A stretch of DNA of 64,000 bases from Alistipes sp. (GCA_017474235.1 JAFVIB010000002.1:194639-258638); one strand, 5' to 3'. Positions 1-8,887 are shown, counted from the first letter of the stretch. The notes: a model not told the origin generated them from the sequence alone. Translations and numbers: made by a program.

Positions 1-215
1 TGACTGCCTTCTTGTCGATTATTTTGGCGATAATGAATATTATACCTATCCCGGGTCTTGATGGAGGACATACACTCTTTACCCTTTGGGAGATGATAAC
101 TCGCAGAAAGGTGAGCGATAAGGTGCTTGAAGTGGCGCAGTATATAGGTCTGTTCCTGCTCTTGGCACTTATGCTCTTTGCTAACGGAAACGATATATAC
201 CGACTCTTTAAGTAA
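1..215 (+). CDS. rseP: RseP-type site-2 zinc metalloprotease, C-terminal end
   Basis: The 5' part lies before the window; the reading frame is open from base 3 to the stop at 213-215. The visible end carries NIIPIPGLDGGH, the intramembrane NxxPxPxLDG motif that supplies the third zinc ligand (Asp) in site-2 proteases, and then one hydrophobic membrane segment (YIGLFLLLALMLFA) at the C terminus. Family members cleave anti-sigma factors and other membrane proteins within the inner membrane. The stop overlaps the radA start by one base (TAATG), so the two genes are probably translationally coupled. The HExxH half of the active site is not in the window, so the call rests on the C-terminal motif only. 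Confidence 0.85.
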   Translation, partial: TAFLSIILAIMNIIPIPGLDGGHTLFTLWEMITRRKVSDKVLEVAQYIGLFLLLALMLFANGNDIYRLFK

Positions 216-1603
216 TGGCTGCAAAGGTTAAAAAGGCATACTTCTGCCGTGAGTGCGGCTATGATACCTCAAAATGGCTTGGTAAGTGTCCCTCTTGCGG
301 TGCTTGGAACTCATTTGCCGAGGAGGTTGTGGCTACACAAAGTTCTGTGCCGGCACTTGTGGCAAGTCGTGCCATAGAGCCTGCCCGCCCGCAGAAGGTG
401 CAGAATATAGAGTGTGGAAAGACAGTCCGCCTTGATACGGGCAATAGCGAGGTTAATCGCGTTCTTGGCGGGGGCGTTGTTCCGGGCTCGCTCATTCTGC
501 TTGGTGGCGAGCCGGGTATTGGTAAATCGACCCTCTCACTGCAACTCGCTCTGACGGATAATGGTATGACAACACTCTATGTCTCGGGCGAGGAGAGTGC
601 CGAGCAGATTCGTCTGCGTGCCGACAGAATAGGTATCCATAATGAGAATTGTACGGTATATACCGAGACTCTGCTTGAGAATGTGGTGGCACAGATAGAG
701 CAGTTGCGACCTCATATTGTCGTGATAGACTCTATACAGACTATGGCGTCGTCGCTTATCGACTCGTCGCCAGGAAGTGTGTCGCAGATTAGAGAGTGTG
801 CGGCAACACTGCTCAAGTATGCAAAGAGTACAGGTACGGCAATATTTATTATCGGTCATATCACAAAGGAGGGTACTATTGCCGGTCCGAAGGTGCTTGA
901 GCATATTGTCGATGTGGTGCTTCAGTTTGAGGGGGATAATAATACTATTTACCGCATACTTCGAGGCGTGAAAAATCGCTTTGGTGCAACATTCGAGATT
1001 GGCGTGTTTGAGATGACAGACACGGGTCTGAAGTGTGTTGAAAATCCGTCAGAGATACTTCTGACCCACTATACAGAGCCACTTAGTGGTATCGCTGTCG
1101 GGGCAACGGTAGATGGTGTTCGCTCGTATCTGATTGAGGTGCAGGCACTTGTCAGTCAGGCTGCATACGGTACTCCACAGCGAAATACAACCGGCTTTGA
1201 TGCCCGTAGAATGAATATGCTCTTGGCAGTGATAGAGAAGCGTGTAGGTCTTAAGATGTTCCAGAAGGATGTCTTTCTGAACTTTGCCGGTGGCTTTAGG
1301 GTTGCCGATACGGGTCTTGATTTGGCGGTTGTTGCGGCGGTTATATCCTCATATTTTGATACTCCGCTGCGAGAGGGTCTTGCCCTTGCTGGAGAGATTG
1401 GTCTGTCGGGAGAGGTGCGCCCTGCACCACGCACAGAGCAGCGTGTAGCCGAGGCTGCCCGATTGGGCTTTAAGCGTATCGTAATTTCGGGCTATGCACC
1501 AAAACCAAAGAAGAGGGTAGAGGGTATAGAGGTGGTGAGCATATATAGCGTGAGCGAGCTGGCGGCTAATATTTTTGATAGAATTTCGGAGGCGATAGAT
1601 TGA
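215..1603 (+). CDS. radA: DNA repair protein RadA
   Basis: 462 aa, the usual length of RadA/Sms. It has an N-terminal four-Cys zinc finger (C11, C14, C25, C28), then a RecA-like ATPase with Walker A GGEPGIGKST at 97-106 and the RadA signature KNRFG at 253-257. A C-terminal Lon-protease-like domain follows, which in this family is not proteolytic. RadA drives branch migration of recombination intermediates in the cytoplasm. The start overlaps the rseP stop and the stop overlaps the start of the MATE gene, so the three genes form a compact operon. Confidence 0.96.
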   Translation: MAAKVKKAYFCRECGYDTSKWLGKCPSCGAWNSFAEEVVATQSSVPALVASRAIEPARPQKVQNIECGKTVRLDTGNSEVNRVLGGGVVPGSLILLGGEPGIGKSTLSLQLALTDNGMTTLYVSGEESAEQIRLRADRIGIHNENCTVYTETLLENVVAQIEQLRPHIVVIDSIQTMASSLIDSSPGSVSQIRECAATLLKYAKSTGTAIFIIGHITKEGTIAGPKVLEHIVDVVLQFEGDNNTIYRILRGVKNRFGATFEIGVFEMTDTGLKCVENPSEILLTHYTEPLSGIAVGATVDGVRSYLIEVQALVSQAAYGTPQRNTTGFDARRMNMLLAVIEKRVGLKMFQKDVFLNFAGGFRVADTGLDLAVVAAVISSYFDTPLREGLALAGEIGLSGEVRPAPRTEQRVAEAARLGFKRIVISGYAPKPKKRVEGIEVVSIYSVSELAANIFDRISEAID

Positions 1604-2964
1604 TTTTAAGCAGATATATATCACACTATCGGGCGACAATGAAACTTGCCCTGCCTGTTGCTCTCTCGCAACTTGGCTATATAGTGGTGCAGTTTGCCGA
1701 TAACGCTATGGTGGGCGCGTATGGAGGTAATGATCCGTTGCCGCTCTCTGCCGTATCGTTTGGCGTGATGATTAGTTTTGTGATGTTCAGCCTCTGTCTG
1801 GGTATCACTTTGGGTCTGACGCCGATTGTTGGGGAGCACTTTGCGCGTGGCGAGTATCGCCGTACGGCGCAGTATCTTCAGTGTTCGATAGTAAGTTATA
1901 CACTCTTTGGAGTGGTCTTTATGATACTCCAATTACTCTCTGTGCCACTGCTCTATAAGTTGGGACAACCTGTTGAGGTGGTGGATATGGCTGTGCCGTA
2001 CTATGAGCTGATGGCGTATAGCCTTCCGGCAATAATGTTGTATGGCTGTTTTAAGCAGTTCTTGGAGGGGGCAGGTAATACTGTGGCTCCGATGGTTATA
2101 GCAATCATCACAAACCTTGTTAATATCCTCTTTAATTGGGTCTTTATCCACGGTCATTGGGGCTTTGAGGCTATGGGTGTCTATGGTGCAGGTTTGGCAA
2201 CTCTTATAGCCCGTTACCTCTCGCCACTGCTTATCCTTATCTACTTTGTCATAAAGAGCGAGTATCGAGACTATCTTAAACTATTCTCACGCGGGGTGAA
2301 CTACTTTAAAGATACACTTCGCCTGCTTAAGATTGGTATTCCTACGGCGGGACAGATGCTGCTTGAGGGTGCTGCATTTGTTGTGACAAGTGTGATGATG
2401 GGTTGGTTTGGTGCAGAGGCGATAGCTGCCAATCAGATAGTTATGACCTACGGAAATGCAGCCTTTATGCTTACAGTGGCATTGGGTAGTGCAACCACTA
2501 TCCGCGTCTCTCACTGCTACGGTCTGAAGGATGTGGATAAGATGCGTTCAACGGTCATCTCGTCACTCCACTTGGCGGCTCTGTGGGGCGTTTTTGTGGT
2601 GGTGGCGTTTGTAACACTTAGAGAGGTGTTGCCACAACTATTTACGCCAAATAGTGATGTTATAACCCTTGCCTCGAAGATGATTATTCTTGTGGCTCTC
2701 TATCAGGTCTCGGATGCTATTCAGGGCGCAATGATAGGTGTGCTTAGGGGTATGCAGGATGTTAAGATAATCGCCTACCTCTCGTTTGTTGCCTATGTGG
2801 TGCTTAATATTCCGGTAGGCTATCTGTGTGCCTTTACATTTGGTTTTGGTAGTACGGGATTGCTTGTGGGCTATATCGTTGGTCTTACCACGGCAGCTGT
2901 CGCATATAGCGTGAGGGTGTATAGAAATTTTAGAGATAAAAAAATAGTGGCTTTGCCGCTGTAA
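1600..2964 (+). CDS. MATE family multidrug/sodium exporter
   Basis: 454 aa of almost entirely hydrophobic sequence with about 12 membrane segments. The N-terminal pattern (ALPVALSQLGYIVVQFADNAMVG) is typical of MATE (NorM-type) Na+- or H+-coupled efflux proteins of the inner membrane. The TTG start at 1600 overlaps the radA TGA stop and is preceded 7 nt upstream by GGAGG (1588-1592), one of the few good Shine-Dalgarno sequences in the window. An internal ATG at 1639 is the alternative start. The substrate cannot be read from the sequence. It is the last gene of the rseP-radA operon; a separate promoter follows. Confidence 0.9.
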   Translation: MILSRYISHYRATMKLALPVALSQLGYIVVQFADNAMVGAYGGNDPLPLSAVSFGVMISFVMFSLCLGITLGLTPIVGEHFARGEYRRTAQYLQCSIVSYTLFGVVFMILQLLSVPLLYKLGQPVEVVDMAVPYYELMAYSLPAIMLYGCFKQFLEGAGNTVAPMVIAIITNLVNILFNWVFIHGHWGFEAMGVYGAGLATLIARYLSPLLILIYFVIKSEYRDYLKLFSRGVNYFKDTLRLLKIGIPTAGQMLLEGAAFVVTSVMMGWFGAEAIAANQIVMTYGNAAFMLTVALGSATTIRVSHCYGLKDVDKMRSTVISSLHLAALWGVFVVVAFVTLREVLPQLFTPNSDVITLASKMIILVALYQVSDAIQGAMIGVLRGMQDVKIIAYLSFVAYVVLNIPVGYLCAFTFGFGSTGLLVGYIVGLTTAAVAYSVRVYRNFRDKKIVALPL

Positions 2965-2980
2965 TTTGAGCATTTATTTG

Positions 2981-2988
2981 TAACTTTG
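2981..2988 (+). promoter_or_regulatory. -7 box (TAACTTTG) ahead of the PSP1 gene
   Basis: TAACTTTG matches the Bacteroidota -7 consensus TAnnTTTG and lies 32 nt before the start codon, in the gap after the MATE stop. No well-spaced -33 TTTG is obvious. Confidence 0.5.
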
Positions 2989-3020
2989 TTAAAATAACCA
3001 ATTTATAAACATACCTTAGT

Positions 3021-4340
3021 ATGGATAGTAAAAAAGATATGAAACCCGAAGTAGGTCGCGGTTGTGCCTTTGGTCTCAATGAGCAGGGGGAGTTCACAGC
3101 TCAGATGGCTGACGGATGCTTTAAGCTCCACGAGACACCGTGGATGGCAGAGTATCCTGACCATGAGCAGTGCGACATCTTTGAGGTGCGATTTAAGAAT
3201 ACCCGCCGTTCATTCTATCAGAATGTCAATAACCTCGATTTGCAGATTGGCGATATAGTCGCTGTCGAGGCTACCCCGGGTCACGATATAGGCATTATCT
3301 CGCTTACGGGCGATATGGTTGCAAAGCAGATGCGCCGCGTGGGCTTTAACCCTTTTAATGGCGAGTTCAAGAAGATATACCGCAAGGCAAAGCCTTACGA
3401 TATTGAGCGTTGGCAGGAGGCTATCGCTTTGGAGCACGAGACAATGATTCGCTCGCGTCAGATTGCAGCCGATATGGGTTTGGATATGAAGATTGGCGAT
3501 GTGGAGTATCAGGGCGATAAGATTAAGGCTATATTCTACTATATTGCCGATGGTCGTGTCGATTTCCGTGAGCTTATCAAGGTCTTTGCCGAGCAGTTCC
3601 ATATCCGTATCGAGATGAAGCAGATTGGTGCTCGTCAGGAGGCTGGTCGTATTGGCGGTATTGGTGCTTGCGGTCGTGAGCTGTGCTGTGCATCGTGGAT
3701 TTCGAGCTTCTCGTCGGTTACAACGGGTGCTGCAAGGGTGCAGGACTTATCGCTCAATCCGCTTAAGCTTGCCGGTCAATGCTCAAAGCTCAAGTGCTGC
3801 CTGATGTATGAGTATGACCTCTATATGGATGCTCGCAGAGCAATCCCTCGTATCAAAGAGCCGCTGCAGGCGTTGGATGGCGAGTACTTCCTTGTCAAGA
3901 CCGATATTTTGGGTAAGAAGATGACCTTTAGCAGTAGCAAGGAGTCAATGTCTAACCTTGTTACAATACCTGTATGGCGTGTCAAGGAGATTCTCGCAGC
4001 TAACCGTAATGGAGAGAAGGTGGAGAGTATCGCCGGCGATAGCGCACCTGCAAAGAGCGAGGAGCCTACATATCGCACAGAGGAGGATAGCATCACACGC
4101 TTTGATAAGTCGAAGAAGCGCAAGAAGCGTCGCCAGCCAAAGTCTCAGTCAAAACACGAGGGCAAAGCTGAGCAGAACTCCGAGGGTGCAGAGAGCCAGC
4201 CTGCAGAGCAAAAAACCGAAGGGGGAACTGAGCGCAGAGAGCATAGACATAATAATAGAAATCGTATGAACCACAATCGCAACCGTCGTCAGAGTGGCGA
4301 GGGTCGCGCGGAGCATAAGTCGGAGAAGAAGACAGAGTAA
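3021..4340 (+). CDS. PSP1 domain protein (RicT-like)
   Basis: 439 aa. The central part has the PSP1 features: GACGRELCCASW followed about 45 residues later by CSKLKCCL, a Cys-rich pair that binds an Fe-S cluster in RicT/YaaT. The C-terminal ~110 residues are low-complexity and very basic (runs of KKRKKRR, RNRMNHNRNRR), suggesting RNA or nucleic-acid contact. In Bacillus, RicT acts with RicA/RicF in RNA maturation; here the partner genes are absent. The gene lies 1 nt upstream of gldH, a pairing I recall as common in Bacteroidota. The function is inferred from the domain only. Confidence 0.88.
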   Translation: MDSKKDMKPEVGRGCAFGLNEQGEFTAQMADGCFKLHETPWMAEYPDHEQCDIFEVRFKNTRRSFYQNVNNLDLQIGDIVAVEATPGHDIGIISLTGDMVAKQMRRVGFNPFNGEFKKIYRKAKPYDIERWQEAIALEHETMIRSRQIAADMGLDMKIGDVEYQGDKIKAIFYYIADGRVDFRELIKVFAEQFHIRIEMKQIGARQEAGRIGGIGACGRELCCASWISSFSSVTTGAARVQDLSLNPLKLAGQCSKLKCCLMYEYDLYMDARRAIPRIKEPLQALDGEYFLVKTDILGKKMTFSSSKESMSNLVTIPVWRVKEILAANRNGEKVESIAGDSAPAKSEEPTYRTEEDSITRFDKSKKRKKRRQPKSQSKHEGKAEQNSEGAESQPAEQKTEGGTERREHRHNNRNRMNHNRNRRQSGEGRAEHKSEKKTE

Positions 4341-4341
4341 G

Positions 4342-4776
4342 ATGTTACTGCTTGTTGTAGCGTTATTGTCAATTTTTGCAGTGTCGTGTGTCGGTAATAG
4401 CTATGTCGATATGCGACCTGTAAGTCCGTATAGCTGGTCAGAGCCTGTGAGTATTCTCTATCAGAATAGTGATACAACGGCTTTGAGGGATATTGCTGTG
4501 GCTGTTCGATACAATAAGAATTTTGATGCTGACACACTCTCGGTTGTGGTGCAGACATCACTTCCGGATGCACACCAATTCTCAGAGCAGGTGATACTGC
4601 AATTCAAACAGGACTATACTGCCGCAGCCGTGACTGCTTCAGAGGCGGTGTTGTATAGGAGTGGCTGTCAGTTGGGTCAGAGTGGTTACTATATCTTTAC
4701 AATTACCCCTACTCGCGCAGTTAAGGGCGTTGAGGCTGTGGGGATAGCATTTACTAACTTAGAGGATAGACCTTAA
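4342..4776 (+). CDS. gldH: GldH-like gliding motility lipoprotein
   Basis: 144 aa from the ATG at 4342, one base after the PSP1 stop. It starts with a lipoprotein signal peptide (MLLLVVALLSIFAVSC) whose lipobox ends at Cys16. A longer frame from 4294 would put 16 basic residues before the signal peptide and is unlikely. Length and sequence style (a beta-rich domain with YxxQNSDTTALRDIAVAVRYN) fit GldH, a lipoprotein needed for gliding in Flavobacterium but also kept in non-gliding Bacteroidales. Placement between PSP1 and trmB supports the call. Its job in a presumably non-gliding cell is unknown. Confidence 0.75.
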   Translation: MLLLVVALLSIFAVSCVGNSYVDMRPVSPYSWSEPVSILYQNSDTTALRDIAVAVRYNKNFDADTLSVVVQTSLPDAHQFSEQVILQFKQDYTAAAVTASEAVLYRSGCQLGQSGYYIFTITPTRAVKGVEAVGIAFTNLEDRP

Positions 4777-4777
4777 T

Positions 4778-5521
4778 ATGGGTAAGGATAAACTAAAGAG
4801 ATTTGCAGAGAATAAGACCTTTGCCTGCTTTGTGGAGCCTGAGTTTGAGCAGATGTTCCGCACAGAGCATCCGTTGAAGGGTAATTGGCACAAAGAGTTC
4901 TTTCATAATGACAACCCGATAGTGCTTGAGCTGGGTTGTGGCAAGGGCGAATATACTGTTGCGCTTGCTGAGCGAAATCCTAATAAGAACTTTATCGGCG
5001 TAGATATTAAGGGCGCGCGAATGTGGCGCGGGGCAAAGACAGCCACAGAACAGGGCATGAAGAATGTCGGCTTTTTGCGTGCGCGAATAGAGTTTATCAC
5101 ATCTCTCTTTGCAGAGGGAGAGGTGGCAGAGTTGTGGATAACCTTTCCTGACCCGCAGCTTAAAACACGACGCGCAAAGAAACGCCTTACTTCGCCAATA
5201 TTTTTGGAGTACTATGCAAAGTTGCTTGCAACGGATGGTGTGATAAATCTCAAGACCGACTCGCAACACCTATATAATTATACGCAGGCGGTAATTTCAC
5301 ACTTTGACCTACCTTGCAGCGTTGCCAATAATGATATTTATGGCAGTGGTTATGCCGATGAGGTGCTTTCTGTAAAGACCGCTTATGAGACAGTCTATCT
5401 TCAGCGAGGATTGCCGATAACCTATACACAGTTCAGCTTAGGTGGTAAAACTTGCTTTCCAATGTTCGAATGGGAGGGCGATGAGATACTTGAGAAAGAT
5501 GACGAGGAGGCAAGAAAATAG
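4778..5521 (+). CDS. trmB: tRNA (guanine-N7-)-methyltransferase TrmB
   Basis: 247 aa. SAM-binding motif I is VLELGCGKGEY (about residues 49-59), followed by the TrmB-specific WITFPDPQLKTRRAKKRL and the C-terminal NLKTDSQHLYNYT. The enzyme makes m7G46 in tRNA variable loops. It starts one base after the gldH stop and so belongs to the PSP1-gldH-trmB operon. The C terminus ends in an acidic tail (EKDDEEARK). Confidence 0.95.
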   Translation: MGKDKLKRFAENKTFACFVEPEFEQMFRTEHPLKGNWHKEFFHNDNPIVLELGCGKGEYTVALAERNPNKNFIGVDIKGARMWRGAKTATEQGMKNVGFLRARIEFITSLFAEGEVAELWITFPDPQLKTRRAKKRLTSPIFLEYYAKLLATDGVINLKTDSQHLYNYTQAVISHFDLPCSVANNDIYGSGYADEVLSVKTAYETVYLQRGLPITYTQFSLGGKTCFPMFEWEGDEILEKDDEEARK

Positions 5522-5594
5522 CCAAAATAGTCTCTAAAACAAAAGGAAAGGAAAAAAATTATTGCAAAAGTTTTTCTTTTTATATATTGTTTTG

Positions 5595-5602
5595 TATTTT
5601 TG
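5595..5602 (+). promoter_or_regulatory. -7 box (TATTTTTG) ahead of araD
   Basis: TATTTTTG fits TAnnTTTG and ends 17 nt before the araD ATG at 5620. The 98-bp gap after trmB is very AT-rich. A well-spaced -33 element was not found. Confidence 0.5.
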
Positions 5603-5619
5603 CACAAACTTTTAATGCT

Positions 5620-6312
5620 ATGCTTGAAGAGTTAAAGAAGAGCGTTTGTCAGGCAAACAAATCTTTGGTAGATCACGGTTTGGTAATTCTGACTTGGGGT
5701 AATGTTTCGGCAATAGACCGCCAGAGTGGTTTGGTTGTTATCAAACCGAGTGGCGTTGGCTATCAGGAGATGAAACCAGAGGATATGGTTGTCGTAGATC
5801 TTGATGGTAATGTGGTCGAGGGTAATCTGCGTCCGTCATCCGACACTCCGACACACCTTGAGATTTATAAGGCATTTGAGGGCGTACGTGCTGTGGTGCA
5901 TACCCACTCTACATACGCAACTGCGTGGGCACAGGCTTGCAGAGAGATTCCGAATATCGGCACAACGCACGCTGACCACTTCCACACTGCCGTTCCTTGC
6001 ACTGCCGAGATGAGCAAAGAGCAGATTGAGAGGAGTTACGAGGCTGAGACAGGTGTATCTATCGTTGAGGCTTTCGAAGGTATTGAGCCTATGCACACTC
6101 CGGCTGTGATAGTTGCGCACCACGGTCCATTTACTTGGGGAAAGAGTGCTGCCGAGGCTGTTCAGAACTCTGTTGTCCTTGAGCAGGTGGCAAAGATGGC
6201 TTCTATATCGTTTGCGCTCAACCCAAATCTTAAGATGAATGAGGACTTGGTAGAGAAACACTATTCGCGTAAGCATGGCAAGAACGCCTACTACGGACAG
6301 GTTGTGAAATAG
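5620..6312 (+). CDS. araD: L-ribulose-5-phosphate 4-epimerase AraD
   Basis: 231 aa from the ATG at 5620; an upstream TTG at 5587 lies before the -7 box and is rejected. It is a class II aldolase/epimerase close to AraD along its whole length: TWGNVS (25-30), KPSGV, SSDTPTH, zinc ligands H94, H96 and H168, catalytic Asp in HADHF (117-121), and the end KHYSRKHGKNAYYGQ. It converts L-ribulose-5-phosphate to D-xylulose-5-phosphate in arabinose catabolism. araA and araB are not in the window. It is followed by araM, an order reminiscent of the Bacillus araABDLMNPQ operon. The related RhaD aldolase was considered, but the AraD match is much closer. Confidence 0.93.
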   Translation: MLEELKKSVCQANKSLVDHGLVILTWGNVSAIDRQSGLVVIKPSGVGYQEMKPEDMVVVDLDGNVVEGNLRPSSDTPTHLEIYKAFEGVRAVVHTHSTYATAWAQACREIPNIGTTHADHFHTAVPCTAEMSKEQIERSYEAETGVSIVEAFEGIEPMHTPAVIVAHHGPFTWGKSAAEAVQNSVVLEQVAKMASISFALNPNLKMNEDLVEKHYSRKHGKNAYYGQVVK

Positions 6313-6352
6313 ATGAGAATAAAATTGGGGATTTAACTAAATACACAAGACT

Positions 6353-7693
6353 ATGAGTACTAAAGTACAGCGCGCACTTGAGCGCACAACAGACACAAAG
6401 GATCTGCTTATCGGAGCTGGTGTCGTATCTCGTACAGGCGAGATGTTTGCAAAACTCTTTCCGGGCTGCAAGGCTATTATCGTTGCCGACCTTAACACTT
6501 GGGAGGTGGCAGGTAAGGCTGTCTATGCATCTCTTGTAGAGAAGGGCATTGAGCAGGATGAGCCATTTATCTTCACAGAGAAGGAGCTCTATGCAGAGTG
6601 GCAGCATGTTGAGGCACTCAAGGCTCGCCTTGAGAAGACAGAGGCTATCGCTATTGCAGTGGGTTCAGGTGTTATGAACGACACTACAAAGTATGTTTCA
6701 CACCTGGTATCACGCAAGTATATGTGTGTAGGTACAGCGGCATCTATGGATGGTTATACTGCTTATGGAGCATCTATTACAAAGGATGGCAACAAGCAGA
6801 CATTCGATTGCCCTGCACCATACGGATTTGTTATGGACCCTGTAATTGCAGCAGATGCACCAAAGGAGCTTGCTGCTTCAGGTTATGCAGACCTTATTGC
6901 TAAGATTCCTGCTGCTGCCGATTGGATGCTTGCAGATGTTACAGGTAATGAGGCTATTGACGAGTTTGCACTCAACCTTGTTCAGGATGGTCTTCGTGAG
7001 TCACTCTCTGCTCCGGCTGCTGTTCACGCCGGCGATTTGGAGATGACCGAGCGTCTCTCTGAGGGTCTGTTGATGAGCGGCTTTGCAATGCAGGCTATAC
7101 AGTCTTCTCGTCCTGCATCGGGTACAGAGCATCAGTTCTCACACTGCTGGGATATGGAGGATTTGTGCTATAACGGTAAGCATGTGTCACACGGCTTTAA
7201 GGTTGGTATCGGTACACTCGCCTCTACAGCATCGCTTGAGTTCTTGCTTAAGCAGGATATTGAGAATCTCGATGTAGATAAGTGCGTTGAGAATTGGAAG
7301 AGTTGGGAGGAGCAGGAGGCAGAGATTCGTGCTATCTTTGAGGGTAAGCCGGGTCACTTGGCTCGTGGTCTGAAGGAGACTCGTGATAAGTATGTTGATA
7401 AGGAGGGTCTGCGTGCGCAGCTTGAGGCACTGAAGAGCTCTTGGAGCACACTGAAGGTGCAGATTGCAGAGCAGATTATCCCATTTGAGGAGGTGAGAGA
7501 GAATCTTCGCCTTGTAGGTGCGCCTTACGAGCCTGAGCATATCGGCGTTACTCGTGAGCGTTTCCGCAAGACTTTCTCTTATATCCCGTATATGCGTAGC
7601 AGATATACTAACATCGATGTAGTATATCGTCTTGGTTTGATGGATGCACTTATTGAGCATCTGTTCGGCAAGGGTGGAGTGTGGGAGTGTTAA
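6353..7693 (+). CDS. araM: AraM-type sn-glycerol-1-phosphate dehydrogenase
   Basis: 446 aa. It belongs to the iron-containing alcohol dehydrogenase/glycerol dehydrogenase superfamily, with the dinucleotide loop VGSGVMNDTTKY and the TAASMDGYTAYGASI segment typical of AraM/EgsA. Candidate metal ligands lie in YADLIAKIPAAADW, GTEHQFSHCWDM and SHGFKVGIGT. AraM reduces dihydroxyacetone phosphate to glycerol-1-phosphate, the enantiomer used in archaeal lipids and in Bacillus heptaprenylglyceryl phosphate. It sits 40 bp downstream of araD, in the same operon. Whether the cell uses it in lipid synthesis or sugar-phosphate handling is not visible here; no prenyltransferase gene lies nearby. Confidence 0.88.
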   Translation: MSTKVQRALERTTDTKDLLIGAGVVSRTGEMFAKLFPGCKAIIVADLNTWEVAGKAVYASLVEKGIEQDEPFIFTEKELYAEWQHVEALKARLEKTEAIAIAVGSGVMNDTTKYVSHLVSRKYMCVGTAASMDGYTAYGASITKDGNKQTFDCPAPYGFVMDPVIAADAPKELAASGYADLIAKIPAAADWMLADVTGNEAIDEFALNLVQDGLRESLSAPAAVHAGDLEMTERLSEGLLMSGFAMQAIQSSRPASGTEHQFSHCWDMEDLCYNGKHVSHGFKVGIGTLASTASLEFLLKQDIENLDVDKCVENWKSWEEQEAEIRAIFEGKPGHLARGLKETRDKYVDKEGLRAQLEALKSSWSTLKVQIAEQIIPFEEVRENLRLVGAPYEPEHIGVTRERFRKTFSYIPYMRSRYTNIDVVYRLGLMDALIEHLFGKGGVWEC

Positions 7694-7758
7694 ATCCCCA
7701 AAAAATAATAGACCAAAACCTATCTAAATGTCATCCCATAGCCACTATTGGCTACGCT

Positions 7759-7788
7759 GTCCCGCAAATCTCTTGCGGGACTTTTTTT
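7759..7788 (+). terminator. Rho-independent terminator of araD-araM
   Basis: GTCCCGCAA (7759-7767) pairs perfectly with TTGCGGGAC (7773-7781) across a 5-nt loop and is followed by seven T. The last bases overlap the stop of the convergent TspO-SOD gene. A smaller hairpin (TAGCCA/TGGCTA, 7739-7754) lies just upstream. Confidence 0.93.
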
Positions 7789-8887
7789 ATCTATCTACAA
7801 ACCTGTTATCCACTTTGCGCCAATCGACAATATCCCACCAACGCTCTATAAAATCTGCGCGACGGTTGCGGTAGTCGATATAGTAGGCGTGTTCCCAAAC
7901 ATCGAGTACAAGCAACGGATAGAGTCCTTGTCGTATCGGGGTGTCGGCATTAGGTGTGCTTACAATCGAGAGATTTCCGTTACTATCCTCTACAAGCCAT
8001 ACCCAGCCCGAGCCGAAGAGTGACTTTGCGGCGGCACTAAACTCCTGCTTAAACTGCTCAACACTGCCAAAATCGCGGATGATGGCTCGCTCCAAACGCT
8101 TAGAAATTGTGGTGGAGTCGGGTGTCATACTGTCAAAAAATAGAGTATGGTTTGCTACCTGTGCGGCGTTGTTGAATATAGCCCCGTCAGAGAGTTTTAC
8201 CACCTGCTCAAGCGGAAGATTTTCAAAAGGGGAACCGACTATGAGCCTATTCAGATTGTCAAGATAGCCCTTCAGGTGCTTGCCGTAGTGGAAATCTATC
8301 GTCTCCTGACTCATAGTAGGTTCAAGGGCATCTGATGGGTATGGCAGTGCGGGCATTGTGTACTGACTGTTTTGGGGTGCGGTGATGGTGATGCTCTTTG
8401 TGCTGTTTGCTGCGCTGAGAGTGTATGCAGTGCTGTTGTTCAGATATATGTAGCCGGTCAGATAGGTGGCAAAGAGTAGCCATATAAGGTATGGAACAAA
8501 GAGCCAGCCGGCAATGCGGTCTATACTAAAGGCATAGAGGGTGTAGGCAAATACCAGCACGACGAGTATCAGGATTGTTATCAATCCTAAAAGTGGCGAG
8601 CGTAGAGAGAAGAAGGTTACGCTCCACAGAAAATTTACAAGCAGCTGTAATAGCCATAGCCTGACAATAGACATATCGCCAATAGCTACAAGCCGACCAA
8701 TACTCAGTCCCATAAGTATATAGAGAATGGTCCACGCTATCGGAAAGACAATTGCTGGAGGTGTAAGGGATGATTTTGTCAGTGTCGGATACCAAGTCGT
8801 AATAGAGGGCATCTGAATATATGAGCCCAACGCACCTATGGCGAGTGTGAGCAGTACAGGAACGATGTAGTAGAGAGCTTTTTTCAT
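7787..8887 (-). CDS. TspO/MBR membrane protein fused to iron superoxide dismutase
   Basis: 366 aa from the ATG at 8887. A TTG ten codons earlier lies inside the T-tract of the rhaA terminator and is rejected. Residues 1-150 are a full TspO/MBR domain with five membrane segments and the conserved LTPPAIVFPIAWTILY, QLLVNFLWSVTFF and PYLIWLLFA stretches. After a ~25-residue linker, residues 178-366 are a complete Fe-type superoxide dismutase. The four metal ligands are H200, H247, D329 and H333, and Q243 is in the Fe-SOD position (FNNAAQVANH). TspO proteins bind tetrapyrroles; SOD converts superoxide to peroxide and oxygen. The fusion would anchor SOD to a membrane next to a porphyrin-binding protein. 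No frameshift or stop lies in the linker. The topology of the SOD domain is not determined. Confidence 0.93.
   Translation of the reverse strand: MKKALYYIVPVLLTLAIGALGSYIQMPSITTWYPTLTKSSLTPPAIVFPIAWTILYILMGLSIGRLVAIGDMSIVRLWLLQLLVNFLWSVTFFSLRSPLLGLITILILVVLVFAYTLYAFSIDRIAGWLFVPYLIWLLFATYLTGYIYLNNSTAYTLSAANSTKSITITAPQNSQYTMPALPYPSDALEPTMSQETIDFHYGKHLKGYLDNLNRLIVGSPFENLPLEQVVKLSDGAIFNNAAQVANHTLFFDSMTPDSTTISKRLERAIIRDFGSVEQFKQEFSAAAKSLFGSGWVWLVEDSNGNLSIVSTPNADTPIRQGLYPLLVLDVWEHAYYIDYRNRRADFIERWWDIVDWRKVDNRFVDR

Noticed and set aside
5620-6312. Rhamnulose-1-phosphate aldolase (RhaD) to complete the rhamnose pathway
   Set aside because: The protein matches AraD in length, zinc-site spacing and the C-terminal KHYSRKHGKNAYYG block; RhaD is longer and differs there.
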